A DNA stretch of 64,000 nucleotides, from NCBI GenBank assembly GCA_947456855.1, contig CANGTR010000005.1, positions 1-64,000 of the forward strand. The letters run 5' to 3'. This document shows positions 10,661 to 21,483 of this stretch, piece by piece; position 1 is the stretch's first letter; every line of letters starts with the position of its first letter. Under the pieces are notes generated by a model. It searched no databases, was not told the origin of the DNA, and saw nothing but the letters and a program-made list of their open reading frames with translations. The translations under genes were made by a program, and so were the position numbers. The DNA is from Sphingobacteriia bacterium. GTDB lineage: Bacteria; Bacteroidota; Bacteroidia; Chitinophagales; Chitinophagaceae.

Positions 10661-11885
10661 TTGTCCAAATTAACGATCCATCACCATAACTTAAAAATCT
10701 AAAATCGTTGTCTAGTGCATATTGGTAAACCCTTTTCCATTCATCCCCAATAATTGCAGCAACCAATAAAAGCAAAGTGGATTGTGGCTGATGAAAATTG
10801 GTAATCAACCCTTTCATGATTTTAAATTCATATCCTGGTGCAATAATGATTTGCGTTTTTGTAATAATTTTCTGCAGATTATTGCTATCCATCCAATTCA
10901 ATAATGCATCAAGTGCCATTTCAGCAGATATATGATCTGCATTTATCTCGTAGGGTTCCCATTGCAAAACAGTAAATTCATTCATACTTAAATGCTTGTT
11001 TAAATATGTTTTAACTCCCAGCCAATATAAGCTTTCAATGGTTCTTAACGAAGTGGTTCCAACTGCTATGATTCCATTCTCTAGTTTATCTATAATATGT
11101 TGAATGGTTGTTTTATTTACATCAATGAATTCTGCATGCATTTCATGATCCTTCATGGTAGCCGATTTCACAGGTTTAAATGTGCCAGCACCTACATGTA
11201 AAGTAACATAAGCCGGTTCAATATTTTTTCTAATCAATTCCTTAAATACATGATCAGTAAAATGCAAACCAGCTGTTGGCGCAGCTACAGAACCATCATG
11301 TTTTGCATAAATGGTTTGGTATCTTTCTTTATCTGAGGCTTCTGTTTTTCTATTTAAATAAGGCGGCAAAGGAATTGAGCCTGCTAAATGCAATATCTCT
11401 GCAAAACAAATACTTATATCAGACCAACTTAGTTCAATAACAAATGCATCGTTGATTTGCTTTATTTTTTTTGCTTCGATAATAATATTGGATCCATTAT
11501 TTTTTGTTTCACATCTAATGATTCCATCTTTCCATTTTTTTGCCCCTCCAATTAAACACTTCCAATATACTTTGCCCTGTTGAAGCATTGCCGAAGTAAT
11601 ATCTTCATATTGATCATCGGGTTCTAAACAAAAAATTTCTATTGTTCCGCCAGTTTCCTTTTGAAAATGAAGTCTTGCTTCTACTACTTTGGTATTATTA
11701 AAAATCAATAAACAATCTTGATTCAATTGTTCAGCCAAGTTTTTATAAATATGCTGGCCAATTTGCCCTGATTGGTATACCAATAATTTACTCTGATCCC
11801 TTTCTGCAAGCGGGTATTTAGCAATCCTTTGATCTGGTAAATGATAGTTGAAATCTTCAATTGAAATAGTTGATGGGTGTTTCAT
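10653..11885 (-). CDS. queA: S-adenosylmethionine:tRNA ribosyltransferase-isomerase
   Basis: GSVAAPTAGLHFT, HVGAGTFKPV, NFHQPQSTLLLLVAA motifs. Confidence 0.95.
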   Translation of the reverse strand: MKHPSTISIEDFNYHLPDQRIAKYPLAERDQSKLLVYQSGQIGQHIYKNLAEQLNQDCLLIFNNTKVVEARLHFQKETGGTIEIFCLEPDDQYEDITSAMLQQGKVYWKCLIGGAKKWKDGIIRCETKNNGSNIIIEAKKIKQINDAFVIELSWSDISICFAEILHLAGSIPLPPYLNRKTEASDKERYQTIYAKHDGSVAAPTAGLHFTDHVFKELIRKNIEPAYVTLHVGAGTFKPVKSATMKDHEMHAEFIDVNKTTIQHIIDKLENGIIAVGTTSLRTIESLYWLGVKTYLNKHLSMNEFTVLQWEPYEINADHISAEMALDALLNWMDSNNLQKIITKTQIIIAPGYEFKIMKGLITNFHQPQSTLLLLVAAIIGDEWKRVYQYALDNDFRFLSYGDGSLIWTND

Positions 11886-11910
11886 GCTTGATTTTATTGG
11901 CTTTCAAGGG

Positions 11911-11919
11911 TTATCCACA
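11911..11919 (+). promoter_or_regulatory. Perfect DnaA box TTATCCACA
   Basis: Exact match to the consensus DnaA box. Confidence 0.6.
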
Positions 11920-12001
11920 GGTATTAACAGGTTATACAGTGCCTTTTTCTAAATTTTTGAGCAAAGTTAAGCTGCAATTGAATCATAGCCATAGTATAAT
12001 C

Positions 12002-12010
12002 TGTGGATAA
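12002..12010 (-). promoter_or_regulatory. Perfect DnaA box (TGTGGATAA on +)
   Basis: Reverse complement of TTATCCACA; inverted relative to 11911-11919. Confidence 0.6.
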
Positions 12011-12035
12011 ATACAACCCTCCTAAAGTGAGGTCA

Positions 12036-12072
12036 AAAGTGGGAAAAAGTGTTATTTTGTGTCAACAAGTGG
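12036..12072 (+). promoter_or_regulatory. Candidate MraZ-box array
   Basis: AAAGTGG-GAA-AAAGTGT-TAT-TTTGTGT-CAA-CAAGTGG, exact 10-bp period, upstream of mraZ. Confidence 0.7.
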
Positions 12073-12097
12073 CAAACTTTAATTTATTTATACACTT

Positions 12098-12565
12098 ATG
12101 ATCGGATTTCACGGAGAATATGAATCAACGGTAGACGCAAAAGGGCGTTTTCTGCTACCTGGCGGACTGAAAAAGCAGTTGCCAGAAGGAGAAGGCCGTT
12201 TTATTCTAAGCCGTGGTTTCGAAAAATGCCTCACGTTGTATCCGATTAAAAGTTGGGAAATAATAATTGCCAAGATAAGCCAGTTGAATGATTTTGATCC
12301 AAAAGTACGAGAATTCAGGCGTCAGTTTTTAGGTGGAGCCACAGAAGTTGAATTGGATGGAGCAGGGAGGATGTTATTGCCTGCTTCGCTGAAAGAATTT
12401 GCTGGCTTGCAAAAAGACATTGTTTTGGCAGCGGCTTTAGATCGTTTTGAGATTTGGGATGCAACTAAGTACAAACAGCTCTTTGAGAATTTTTCACCTG
12501 AGGCATTTAGTAGCCTAGCGCAGGAAGTAATGGCGGAAGCAGAAAAAAAATCAACGCAATTGTAA
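12098..12565 (+). CDS. mraZ: Division/cell wall cluster transcriptional repressor MraZ
   Basis: ESTVDAKGRFLLPGGLKK and ELDGAGRMLLPASLKEFAGL AbrB-like repeats. Confidence 0.96.
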   Translation: MIGFHGEYESTVDAKGRFLLPGGLKKQLPEGEGRFILSRGFEKCLTLYPIKSWEIIIAKISQLNDFDPKVREFRRQFLGGATEVELDGAGRMLLPASLKEFAGLQKDIVLAAALDRFEIWDATKYKQLFENFSPEAFSSLAQEVMAEAEKKSTQL

Positions 12566-12566
12566 A

Positions 12567-13514
12567 ATGGGAAAACAATCTCCAGTTGATAACCCCCATT
12601 CTACATTAAAGGCCGATGATTATCATATTCCGGTATTGTTCAATGAGTCATTGGAAGGATTGGCTATTCAACCAAATGGAATTTATGTGGATTGCACTTT
12701 TGGCGGAGGTGGACATAGCGGCGGTATTTTAAATAAGCTAGATAAAAAAGGTCGTTTGATTGCATTTGATCAAGATGCTGATGCCGAAAGAAATTTACCA
12801 AAAGATGAACGGGTATTGTTTATACCCCAAAACTTTCGCTACATCCATCGCTTTTTGCGTTTACATGGAATTGATCAGGTAGATGGAGTATTGGCAGATT
12901 TAGGAGTAAGCAGTCATCAATTCGACGAAGGAGACCGTGGTTTTTCGATTCGTTTTGCTGGTCCTATGGATATGCGAATGGATCAACGTCAAACAACTAC
13001 TGCAGCTACTATTGTTAAAACCTATTCGGAGCAACAATTGCACAAAATTTTTGAACAATTTGGCGAAGTAACCAATTCTAAAACTTTGGCAAAACACATT
13101 GTTCAACAAAGAATGCATTTGCCTTTTTCTACAATAGAGCAATTTAAAGCAATGATTAGCCCTGTTGTAAAAGGCAATCCGAATAAATATTTGGCGCAAG
13201 TGTTTCAGGCATTAAGAATAGAAGTTAATGACGAAATGGGAGCGCTGAAAACACTTTTAGAGCAATTAACACTTGTTTTAAAACCTGGAGGAAGAGCCGC
13301 TATCATTACATTTCATTCGATAGAAGATAGAATGGTGAAAAATTTTTTTAAGCAAGGAAGTTTTGAAGAAGTAGCAGAAAATCCTTTTGAAATGAATAAA
13401 AAGGAAAATCTTTTTCATGTGATAAATAAAAAGCCAATCATGGCTGGAGAAATTGAATTGAAACAGAATAAACGAAGCAGAAGTGCCAAGTTGAGAGTAG
13501 CAGAGAGAATCTGA
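12567..13514 (+). CDS. rsmH: 16S rRNA (cytosine1402-N4)-methyltransferase
   Basis: HIPVLFNESLEGL, VDCTFGGGGHSGGIL, FHSIEDRMVKNFFK. Confidence 0.96.
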   Translation: MGKQSPVDNPHSTLKADDYHIPVLFNESLEGLAIQPNGIYVDCTFGGGGHSGGILNKLDKKGRLIAFDQDADAERNLPKDERVLFIPQNFRYIHRFLRLHGIDQVDGVLADLGVSSHQFDEGDRGFSIRFAGPMDMRMDQRQTTTAATIVKTYSEQQLHKIFEQFGEVTNSKTLAKHIVQQRMHLPFSTIEQFKAMISPVVKGNPNKYLAQVFQALRIEVNDEMGALKTLLEQLTLVLKPGGRAAIITFHSIEDRMVKNFFKQGSFEEVAENPFEMNKKENLFHVINKKPIMAGEIELKQNKRSRSAKLRVAERI

Positions 13515-13569
13515 ATTTGGGTGCTAATGATGGAATTGAATATCAATTGTAAAGTGTAAAAATAACCCG

Positions 13570-13884
13570 GTGACCGAAAACAAAACACCACAAAAAAATC
13601 CACTGAAAGCCTTGCTCAATTATGAGTGGGTTTTAAAGAATATCTCTTTTTTTCTATTCCTATCATTATTGGCGGTACTCTATATCGCAAATGGTCATTT
13701 GGCTGATAGAACAATTAGACAAATCAATTCAATTAACAACGATTTGAAAGAATTGCAATATGTATACAAAACGTTGAAAAGCGAAGTAATGTATAAAACA
13801 GAAGAGGCGCAGATTGTAAAAGCTGCCGAACCCCTTGGATTAAAAGTGAGCAAAGACATGCCAGAACGGATTAAAAATAATTAA
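13570..13884 (+). CDS. FtsL-like cell division protein
   Basis: Single-TM bitopic protein between rsmH and ftsI; GTG start. Confidence 0.75.
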   Translation: MTENKTPQKNPLKALLNYEWVLKNISFFLFLSLLAVLYIANGHLADRTIRQINSINNDLKELQYVYKTLKSEVMYKTEEAQIVKAAEPLGLKVSKDMPERIKNN

Positions 13885-15995
13885 TGGAAGTAAAACGCGA
13901 TATATTATGGAGAGTGTACCTCAGTTATATACTGGTGGTAATTGCTTGTATCGCCATTATTGGAAAAGCTGTATACATTCAACAATTTGAAGGTGCTAAG
14001 TGGAGAAGTATGAGTGATAGTTTGCACCAACGCATTGATGAAATTGAAGCAGAGCGCGGTACCATTTATAGCGAAGACGGACAGATGTTGAGTACCAGCA
14101 TACCTCAATTTGATATCTATATGGATTTTCGTGTAGCTGCTCTAAGAGAAAAAAATGGATTGAGGTTTAGAGAGAATATCGATTCGTTGAGTATTTGTTT
14201 GGCCAATTTATTTAAAGATCAAACTGCTGCTGAGTATAAAACCATTTTACAACAAGGATATAAAGCAGCAGAAAGTTATTTTCTTTTAAAGAAAAAAATC
14301 TCTTTTAGAGAATATGATGAGCTAAGAAGATTTCCATTATTCAAATTAGGAAGGTACAAGAGTGGATTGATTGCCAATGAAAGAACCATTCGACTAAATC
14401 CATACAAAATGTTGGCATTCAGAACAATTGGATTAGCCCGAGATTCCAATAAAGTTGGTTTAGAAAAAACTTATGACAGCTTGTTGAAAGGTAGAAATGG
14501 CAAGCAAACTGTTCGGTCTATTGCTGGTGGAGTTGGAGTTCCTGTTGATGATACTTATTTAATTGAACCTGAAACCGGAAAAGACATTGTAAGTACAATC
14601 GATGTATTCATTCAGGATATAACGGAGTCTGCTTTAATGAAAATGATGGTTAAAAATGACGCAGATCACGGATGTGCTATAGTAATTGAAACCAAAACTG
14701 GTAAGGTAAAAGCCATTGCTAATTTGGGTAAAAGAAGTGCAGGCGTTTATTGGGAAGATTTGAATTATGCCATAAGCCCTAGCGAACCTGGTTCTACTTT
14801 TAAGTTGGCTACAATGATGGCATTGTTGGAAGACAAAAAAGTAGCACTCAATCAACTTATTACATTAGAGCATGGTGCTTGGAAAATTGCAGGTCAAACA
14901 GTATATGATTCTGAAGTGCATAAAGAAAATGAAGTAACTGTAAAACATGCTTTTGAATTGAGTTCTAATGTTGCAATGGCAAAGATGGCTGTAACGCATT
15001 ATGGTTCAAAACCCCAATTGTTTTTAAAGCATTTGAATAAAATGCGCATGGATACGGTTACAGGTATAGACTTAGTTGGAGAAAGAAGTCCTGTAATATA
15101 TAAGCCGGGAGGTAAATATTGGGGCCCTACTACATTGCCATGGATGGCTTTTGGTTATAACCTTTCAATAAGCCCATTACAAACTGCCATGTTGTACAAT
15201 GCCATCGCCAATAACGGTGTAATGTTAAAGCCATATTTAGTAAGTAGCGTAAAAGAAGAAGGCATTTTATTGAAAGAATTTTTACCAAAAGTGTTGGATC
15301 CTAAAATTTGTAGTGATGCAACATTGGCTCAATTAAAATCTTGTTTAGAAGGGGTATGTATAGAGGGCACTGCGAGAGAATTGTTTAAAACTGCTCCCTA
15401 TAAAGTTGCTGGTAAAACAGGAACAGCATTGGTTGCTGATGGCAATAAAGGGTATGCATCTAAAATATATCAATCTTCTTTTGCTGGCTATTTTCCAGCT
15501 GAGAATCCCCAGTATACTTGCATTGTAGTAATCAAGAATAAACCATTTGCACCTGTATTTTATGGTGCATCAGTAGCCGGTCCAGTGTTTAGGGAGATTG
15601 CAGACCGACTTTATAGTACTTATACCAGAGGTATAAAATCAACTATTGCAGCGAATAAAAAATCAGATAGTATTTCTTATCAATATGCTGGATATAAATC
15701 GGATATCGCTTATTTATCCAATCAATTGAAGTTGAAATACCAAGATTCAACTGGAAGGGCCGATCAATGGAGCAGTATTCAAAATACCAATGCAACACTG
15801 GTATTGCAGAGAAGGCCGATTGATGATAAATCAATGCCCATTTTAAAAGGGATGGGTTTAAAGGATGCATTGTTTCTATGTGAAGAAATGGGTTTATCTG
15901 TAAGTGTAAAAGGAAAGGGAAAAGTAGAAGAACAATCGATTATGCCGGGTCAGTTTATTGTAAAAGGGCAACAAATATTTTTATCACTCAATTAA
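13884..15995 (+). CDS. ftsI: Penicillin-binding protein (transpeptidase, FtsI) with C-terminal PASTA-like domain
   Basis: SEPGSTFKLATMMALLED (SxxK), SSN, KTGTA motifs; C-terminal PILKGMGLKDAL... Confidence 0.93.
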   Translation: MEVKRDILWRVYLSYILVVIACIAIIGKAVYIQQFEGAKWRSMSDSLHQRIDEIEAERGTIYSEDGQMLSTSIPQFDIYMDFRVAALREKNGLRFRENIDSLSICLANLFKDQTAAEYKTILQQGYKAAESYFLLKKKISFREYDELRRFPLFKLGRYKSGLIANERTIRLNPYKMLAFRTIGLARDSNKVGLEKTYDSLLKGRNGKQTVRSIAGGVGVPVDDTYLIEPETGKDIVSTIDVFIQDITESALMKMMVKNDADHGCAIVIETKTGKVKAIANLGKRSAGVYWEDLNYAISPSEPGSTFKLATMMALLEDKKVALNQLITLEHGAWKIAGQTVYDSEVHKENEVTVKHAFELSSNVAMAKMAVTHYGSKPQLFLKHLNKMRMDTVTGIDLVGERSPVIYKPGGKYWGPTTLPWMAFGYNLSISPLQTAMLYNAIANNGVMLKPYLVSSVKEEGILLKEFLPKVLDPKICSDATLAQLKSCLEGVCIEGTARELFKTAPYKVAGKTGTALVADGNKGYASKIYQSSFAGYFPAENPQYTCIVVIKNKPFAPVFYGASVAGPVFREIADRLYSTYTRGIKSTIAANKKSDSISYQYAGYKSDIAYLSNQLKLKYQDSTGRADQWSSIQNTNATLVLQRRPIDDKSMPILKGMGLKDALFLCEEMGLSVSVKGKGKVEEQSIMPGQFIVKGQQIFLSLN

Positions 15996-15999
15996 GTAT

Positions 16000-17487
16000 T
16001 TGAGCAACATGAAAACCATACATACTTTAATCAACTCAATTCAAACAATAAAACTGATTGGAGATCTGTCTACTTCAGTTATTGGAATTGAGATTGATTC
16101 TCGCAAAGTGGTAGTTGGTTCTATATTTGTTGCCATCAATGGCGTACAATCAGATGGTCATTTATTTATTAATAAAGCCATTGAGTCGGGTGCTGTTGCA
16201 ATTGTATGTGAATCTTTACCAGAAGAGCTGATCAATGGAGTAGCTTATATCCAAGTTGCTAATTCTTCGGAAGCAGTAGCACTAATGGCGGCTTCTTTTT
16301 ATAATCATCCTTCTTCGCTTATTAAATTAGTGGGCGTAACTGGTACAAATGGAAAAACCACTATTGCTACCCTCTTGTTTAAATTATTCCGTCAATTGGG
16401 TTATACCTGTGGACTAATCAGTACGGTTCAAAATCAAATCAATGATCTAGTAATTCCTGCAACCCATACTACACCTGATGTAATCAGTTTAAATGCTTTA
16501 TTGCAAAGAATGGTGAATGAAGGATGTACACATGTTTTTATGGAATGCAGCAGTCATGCAATTCATCAACATAGAATTACCGGACTTTCATTTGCAGGAG
16601 CCATTTTTAGTAATATCACACATGATCATTTAGATTACCACAAAACCTTTGAAGAATATATTCGCGTAAAGAAAAGTTTTTTTGATCATCTTTCTTCATC
16701 GGCATTTGCTATTTCAAATGCAGATGATAAAAGGGGTGAAGTAGTACTGCAAAATACGAAAGCCAATAAATATTTATACAGTTTAAAAACTTTAGCTGCA
16801 TTTAAGGGAAAAATTTTAGAAAATGCCTTAACTGGTTTGGTCATGTTGGTAAATGAACAAGAAGTTCATTTTAGATTGATTGGAGAATTTAATGCGTATA
16901 ATCTTTTAGCTGTTTACGGAGCTGCCATTTGTTTGGGAGAAGAAAGCAATAGGGTTTTAACTGCGTTGACTTTATTAACTGGTGCAGAAGGAAGATTTGA
17001 TTATATCATTAGCAATAACGGGGTGATTGGAATTGTGGATTATGCGCATACCCCCGATGCTTTAGAAAATGTGCTAACAACTATTAAAAAGTTAAGAAAA
17101 GGTCATGAGCAAATTATTACAGTAGTTGGCTGCGGCGGTGATAGAGATAAAACCAAAAGACCCATTATGGCTCAATCTGCTTGTGATTTAAGTGATCGTG
17201 TAATTCTTACAAGTGATAACCCAAGAACAGAAGATCCTTTAGCTATTTTAAAAGATATGGAAACAGGGTTAACCAGTTCTGCAAAAAGAAAATACATCAC
17301 TATTGAAGATAGAAAGGAAGCAATTGTTGCTGCAGTAAATTTTGCCAAGTCCGAAGATATTGTTTTAGTTGCTGGCAAAGGGCATGAAAAATATCAGGAA
17401 ATCAATGGTGTAAAATATCCTTTTGATGATAAGCAATTATTATTAGAAGCTTTTGGAAAAATCAATACAACTTCAAATATTCAATAA
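16000..17487 (+). CDS. murE: UDP-N-acetylmuramoyl-tripeptide synthetase (MurE)
   Basis: [27 protein letters not shown] motifs. Confidence 0.95.
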   Translation: MSNMKTIHTLINSIQTIKLIGDLSTSVIGIEIDSRKVVVGSIFVAINGVQSDGHLFINKAIESGAVAIVCESLPEELINGVAYIQVANSSEAVALMAASFYNHPSSLIKLVGVTGTNGKTTIATLLFKLFRQLGYTCGLISTVQNQINDLVIPATHTTPDVISLNALLQRMVNEGCTHVFMECSSHAIHQHRITGLSFAGAIFSNITHDHLDYHKTFEEYIRVKKSFFDHLSSSAFAISNADDKRGEVVLQNTKANKYLYSLKTLAAFKGKILENALTGLVMLVNEQEVHFRLIGEFNAYNLLAVYGAAICLGEESNRVLTALTLLTGAEGRFDYIISNNGVIGIVDYAHTPDALENVLTTIKKLRKGHEQIITVVGCGGDRDKTKRPIMAQSACDLSDRVILTSDNPRTEDPLAILKDMETGLTSSAKRKYITIEDRKEAIVAAVNFAKSEDIVLVAGKGHEKYQEINGVKYPFDDKQLLLEAFGKINTTSNIQ

Positions 17488-17489
17488 CC

Positions 17490-18806
17490 ATGCTGTATCA
17501 ATTATTTAATTGGCTAAAACAACATTTTGATATACCAGGTGCAGGTGTTTTTCAATTCCTCACTTTTAGGATTGCAATGGCTATTTTATTATCACTGGTG
17601 ATTGCAACAGTATATGGAAAACGAATTATTTCGTTTTTACAAAAAAAACAAATTGGAGAATCTGTTAGAGAATTGGGTTTACAAGGCGAGCAGCAGAAGA
17701 AGGGTACACCTACCATGGGAGGCATCATTATTTTATTGAGTATTTTAATTCCCACAATATTATTTGCCAATCTAGATAAAGTATATATCCGATTGATGAT
17801 CCTTTGTACAGTATGGTTGGGCATTATTGGGTTTTTGGATGATTTGTTTAAAATCAGAGCAAGAAAAGCGGCTCTTCAAGCAGGGCAATTGTATAAAAAG
17901 AAAGACAGCGACGGATTAGCGGGTATTTCAAAAATAATCGGACAGGTTGGCTTAGGGATAATCATTGGCGTTACATTGTATTTTAGTAATGCAGTTACTG
18001 TTGAAAGAGAAATTATTGGATCGGAAAGAAAAATTGCGTTGCTTCAAAAAGGCGAAAGATTTGCAAAAGACACAGCGATCATTGTTCGTCAAATGGATGG
18101 GATTGAAAGAAGTTTTGTAAAAGTAAAAACACCTATAACTACTATTCCCTTTGTTAAAAATCATGAGTTTAATTATAGTAAACTCATCAGTTGGATGGGC
18201 GAAGGGGCAGAAAAATATACTTGGATAGTTTATATATTAATTGTTACACTCATTATTACTGCCGTAAGTAATGGAGCCAATCTTACCGATGGTTTGGATG
18301 GTCTTGCAGCTGGAGTAAGTGCTATCATAGGCGCAGGCTTACTCATTTTTATTTATGTGAGTGGTAATTATAAGTTTGCCGATTACCTCAATATCATGTA
18401 CATACCCAATTTGGGAGAGTTGTCCATTTTTGCAGGCGCATTTGTTGGAGCATGTATTGGATTCTTGTGGTACAATGCTTACCCTGCTCAAGTTTTCATG
18501 GGCGACACAGGCAGCTTGGCTCTAGGTGGCATCATTGCTTCACTTGCAATTATTGTAAGAAAAGAATGGTTGATTCCTATTTTTTGTGGAGTTTTTTTAG
18601 TGGAGAATTTAAGTGTGATGATTCAAGTTGGGTATTTTAAATACACCAAGAAAAAATATGGCGAAGGGAAACGTGTATTGCTGATGAGTCCTTTGCACCA
18701 TCATTATCAAAAGAAAGGATTTCACGAAAGTAAGATTGCAGTTAGGTTTTGGATTGTTACCGTTTTATTAGTGGTATTATCAATTATTACTTTAAAAATA
18801 AGATAA
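17490..18806 (+). CDS. mraY: Phospho-N-acetylmuramoyl-pentapeptide-transferase
   Basis: [34 protein letters not shown]. Confidence 0.95.
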   Translation: MLYQLFNWLKQHFDIPGAGVFQFLTFRIAMAILLSLVIATVYGKRIISFLQKKQIGESVRELGLQGEQQKKGTPTMGGIIILLSILIPTILFANLDKVYIRLMILCTVWLGIIGFLDDLFKIRARKAALQAGQLYKKKDSDGLAGISKIIGQVGLGIIIGVTLYFSNAVTVEREIIGSERKIALLQKGERFAKDTAIIVRQMDGIERSFVKVKTPITTIPFVKNHEFNYSKLISWMGEGAEKYTWIVYILIVTLIITAVSNGANLTDGLDGLAAGVSAIIGAGLLIFIYVSGNYKFADYLNIMYIPNLGELSIFAGAFVGACIGFLWYNAYPAQVFMGDTGSLALGGIIASLAIIVRKEWLIPIFCGVFLVENLSVMIQVGYFKYTKKKYGEGKRVLLMSPLHHHYQKKGFHESKIAVRFWIVTVLLVVLSIITLKIR

Positions 18807-18812
18807 GGTCTT

Positions 18813-20153
18813 TTGAGTAAACATATAGTCATATTAGGTGGAGGAGAAAGTGGAGTAGGTGCTGCATTGTTGGCAAAGCAGCAAGGCTATGCTGTTTTCT
18901 TAAGTGACGGCGGAAAATTAAAAGATAAGTATAAAAAAGAATTGGCAATAGCGGGAATTGACTTTGAAGAAGGTGGGCATAGTTCTGATATCGTATTGCA
19001 AGCAGATGAAGTAGTGAAAAGCCCTGGAATACCTGAAAACAATGAATTGGTGAAAGCCATCCGATTAAAAGGCATTGCGGTGATCAGCGAAATAGAATTG
19101 GCGTACCGTTTTAAAGGAGACAGTAAAATTATAGCAATAACAGGAAGTAATGGAAAAAGCACAACCACTTCTTTGATTTATCATATATGCGAAACAGCAG
19201 GATTGGATTGTGCTTTGGTAGGCAATATTGGTTACTCTTTTGCAAAACAAGTTGCAGAGGATCCCAAAGAATGGTATATCGCTGAAATCAGTTCTTTTCA
19301 GTTGGATGATATTAAAACATTTAAAGCCGATGTAGCCATTTTATTAAATATTACCGAAGATCACTTAGATCGATATGAATACAAATTTGAAAATTATATC
19401 AATAGTAAGTTTAGAATTATAGAAAATCAAACAATCAATGATTTTTTCATCTATTGCGACGATGATGAAATTATCACCCAAAAACTCCCATTACTAACCA
19501 TTCATACTAACCCATTACCATTCTCTATGAAACACGAAGTAAAAAAAGGCGGCTACATCAAGGGCGATCAAATGATGCTAAGAATCCAAGAAGAAAGAGT
19601 AAGCATGAGTATTTATGACTTTGCTCTTAAAGGCAAGCACAATCAGTACAACACTATGGCTGCAGGAATAGCTGCTACAACTATCGGTATCCGAAAGGAA
19701 AAAATCAGAGAAGCAGTTAACAATTTTCACAACCTCGAACATCGAATGGAATTTGTTGCCATGGTAAGGGGTATTGAGTTTATCAACGATAGCAAAGCCA
19801 CCAATGTTAACAGCACTTGGTATGCTTTGGAAAGTATGAACAAGCCTACTGTGTTGATATTAGGCGGCACCGATAAGGGCAATGACTATTCATTAATTGC
19901 AGACTTAGTAAAAGATAAAGTAAAAGCAATTATTTGTATGGGCATAGACAATAAAAAAATTATTGAAACTTTCAAAGGGTTAGTTCCTGTTATCATTGAA
20001 ACAGATTCGGCAAAGAAAGCAGTAAATGCGGCTTTTAGATCTGCCGATAAGGATGATGTAGTGTTGTTAAGCCCTGCATGCGCCAGTTTTGATTTGTTTA
20101 AAAATTATGAAGATAGAGGCAAACAATTTAAAGAAGCGGTAAAAGAATTATAG
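18813..20153 (+). CDS. murD: UDP-N-acetylmuramoylalanine--D-glutamate ligase
   Basis: ITGSNGKSTTTSLI, ILGGTDKGNDY, LLSPACASFDLFKNYEDRG. Confidence 0.95.
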   Translation: MSKHIVILGGGESGVGAALLAKQQGYAVFLSDGGKLKDKYKKELAIAGIDFEEGGHSSDIVLQADEVVKSPGIPENNELVKAIRLKGIAVISEIELAYRFKGDSKIIAITGSNGKSTTTSLIYHICETAGLDCALVGNIGYSFAKQVAEDPKEWYIAEISSFQLDDIKTFKADVAILLNITEDHLDRYEYKFENYINSKFRIIENQTINDFFIYCDDDEIITQKLPLLTIHTNPLPFSMKHEVKKGGYIKGDQMMLRIQEERVSMSIYDFALKGKHNQYNTMAAGIAATTIGIRKEKIREAVNNFHNLEHRMEFVAMVRGIEFINDSKATNVNSTWYALESMNKPTVLILGGTDKGNDYSLIADLVKDKVKAIICMGIDNKKIIETFKGLVPVIIETDSAKKAVNAAFRSADKDDVVLLSPACASFDLFKNYEDRGKQFKEAVKEL

Positions 20154-20154
20154 T

Positions 20155-21447
20155 ATGCCTGAAATCAATGATACATTGTTTTCGCAAATTCCTACTGTTG
20201 AAGGAATGCGAAGCCAACTAATAGAAAGAACAAGGGGAGATAAATATATATGGGGTATTGTGGTACTACTCTCATTGGTTTCTATTTTAGTTGTATACAG
20301 TGCAACCGGATCGCTTGCATATAAAATGTATAAAGGGAACGCTAATATTTATCTCTTTAAGCAGTTGGCGTTTACCATCATTGGTTTATTGGTGATATAT
20401 TTTTTACATAGAGTTAATTATTCTTTCTTTTCTAAAGTGGCAACAATACTTTTTTTAATTTCTGTTCCACTATTATTATATACTTTATTTTTTGGAGCTA
20501 AAATTAATGATGGAAGTAGGTGGATCAAATTGCCTATTATCAACCTGACTATTCAAACCAGTGATTTTGCCAAATTGGCCCTGTTTATGTACATATCAAA
20601 AATGTTGAGTAAAAAGCAGGAAGTAATCAAAGATTTTAAAAAAGGGTTTATTCCTATTGTTACTCCTGTATTAATTATTTGCGCTTTGATTATGCCTGCA
20701 AACTTGTCCAATGCATTGTTGACAGGCGCAACATCTCTATTGTTGATGTTCATTGGTAGAGTGAGTATGAAACATATATTGCTTACTGTATTCATTGCAA
20801 TGATTCCTGTTACTTTTATTATTGCAGTTGCTATGCTAACCTATGATGGTAAAGTAAAGGATGATATTACTAAGCCAATTGCTGCAGAGAAAATGAAATC
20901 GGTTGGAAGATTTGGCACTTGGGTTAAAAGAGTGCAAGACTTTATGTATGCAAATGATTCGGAAACGCCATATCAAGTGCAGCAAGCAAAGATTGCCATT
21001 TCTAATGGAAGTATATTATTTGGTCTAGGACCCGGCAATAGCCAACAAAGAAATTTCTTGCCACAAGCCTATAACGACTTTATTTATTCCATCATTATAG
21101 AGGAGTATGGATTATTGGGTGGGGTATTTATGGTTTTCATCTACTTGATTTTCTTATTTAGGTGTATTAAAATATTTCGACGATGTCCCTATGCTTTTGG
21201 AGCGTTTTTGGCCCTGGGATTGAGTTTTACATTGGTTATTCAAGCAGTTGCTAATATGGCTGTAAATGTAAATCTTGTTCCAGTAACTGGAGTAACACTT
21301 CCATTGGTAAGTATGGGGGGTAGTTCTTTTCTGTTTACTTGTGCAGCAATAGGAATTGTATTAAGTGTTGCCAGAAATGTTGAACAGTTAGAAGGAAAAG
21401 CGGAAGCCATTGGTAACGTAGATAAATCAGTTTCAGTTCCACAATAA
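20155..21447 (+). CDS. ftsW: FtsW/RodA/SpoVE family cell division protein
   Basis: DGSRWIKLP, polytopic SEDS protein, VPVTGVTLPLVSMGGSS. Confidence 0.94.
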   Translation: MPEINDTLFSQIPTVEGMRSQLIERTRGDKYIWGIVVLLSLVSILVVYSATGSLAYKMYKGNANIYLFKQLAFTIIGLLVIYFLHRVNYSFFSKVATILFLISVPLLLYTLFFGAKINDGSRWIKLPIINLTIQTSDFAKLALFMYISKMLSKKQEVIKDFKKGFIPIVTPVLIICALIMPANLSNALLTGATSLLLMFIGRVSMKHILLTVFIAMIPVTFIIAVAMLTYDGKVKDDITKPIAAEKMKSVGRFGTWVKRVQDFMYANDSETPYQVQQAKIAISNGSILFGLGPGNSQQRNFLPQAYNDFIYSIIIEEYGLLGGVFMVFIYLIFLFRCIKIFRRCPYAFGAFLALGLSFTLVIQAVANMAVNVNLVPVTGVTLPLVSMGGSSFLFTCAAIGIVLSVARNVEQLEGKAEAIGNVDKSVSVPQ

Positions 21448-21483
21448 AAAACAATAACCCATAAAAGGTAAACAGTAAAAAAA

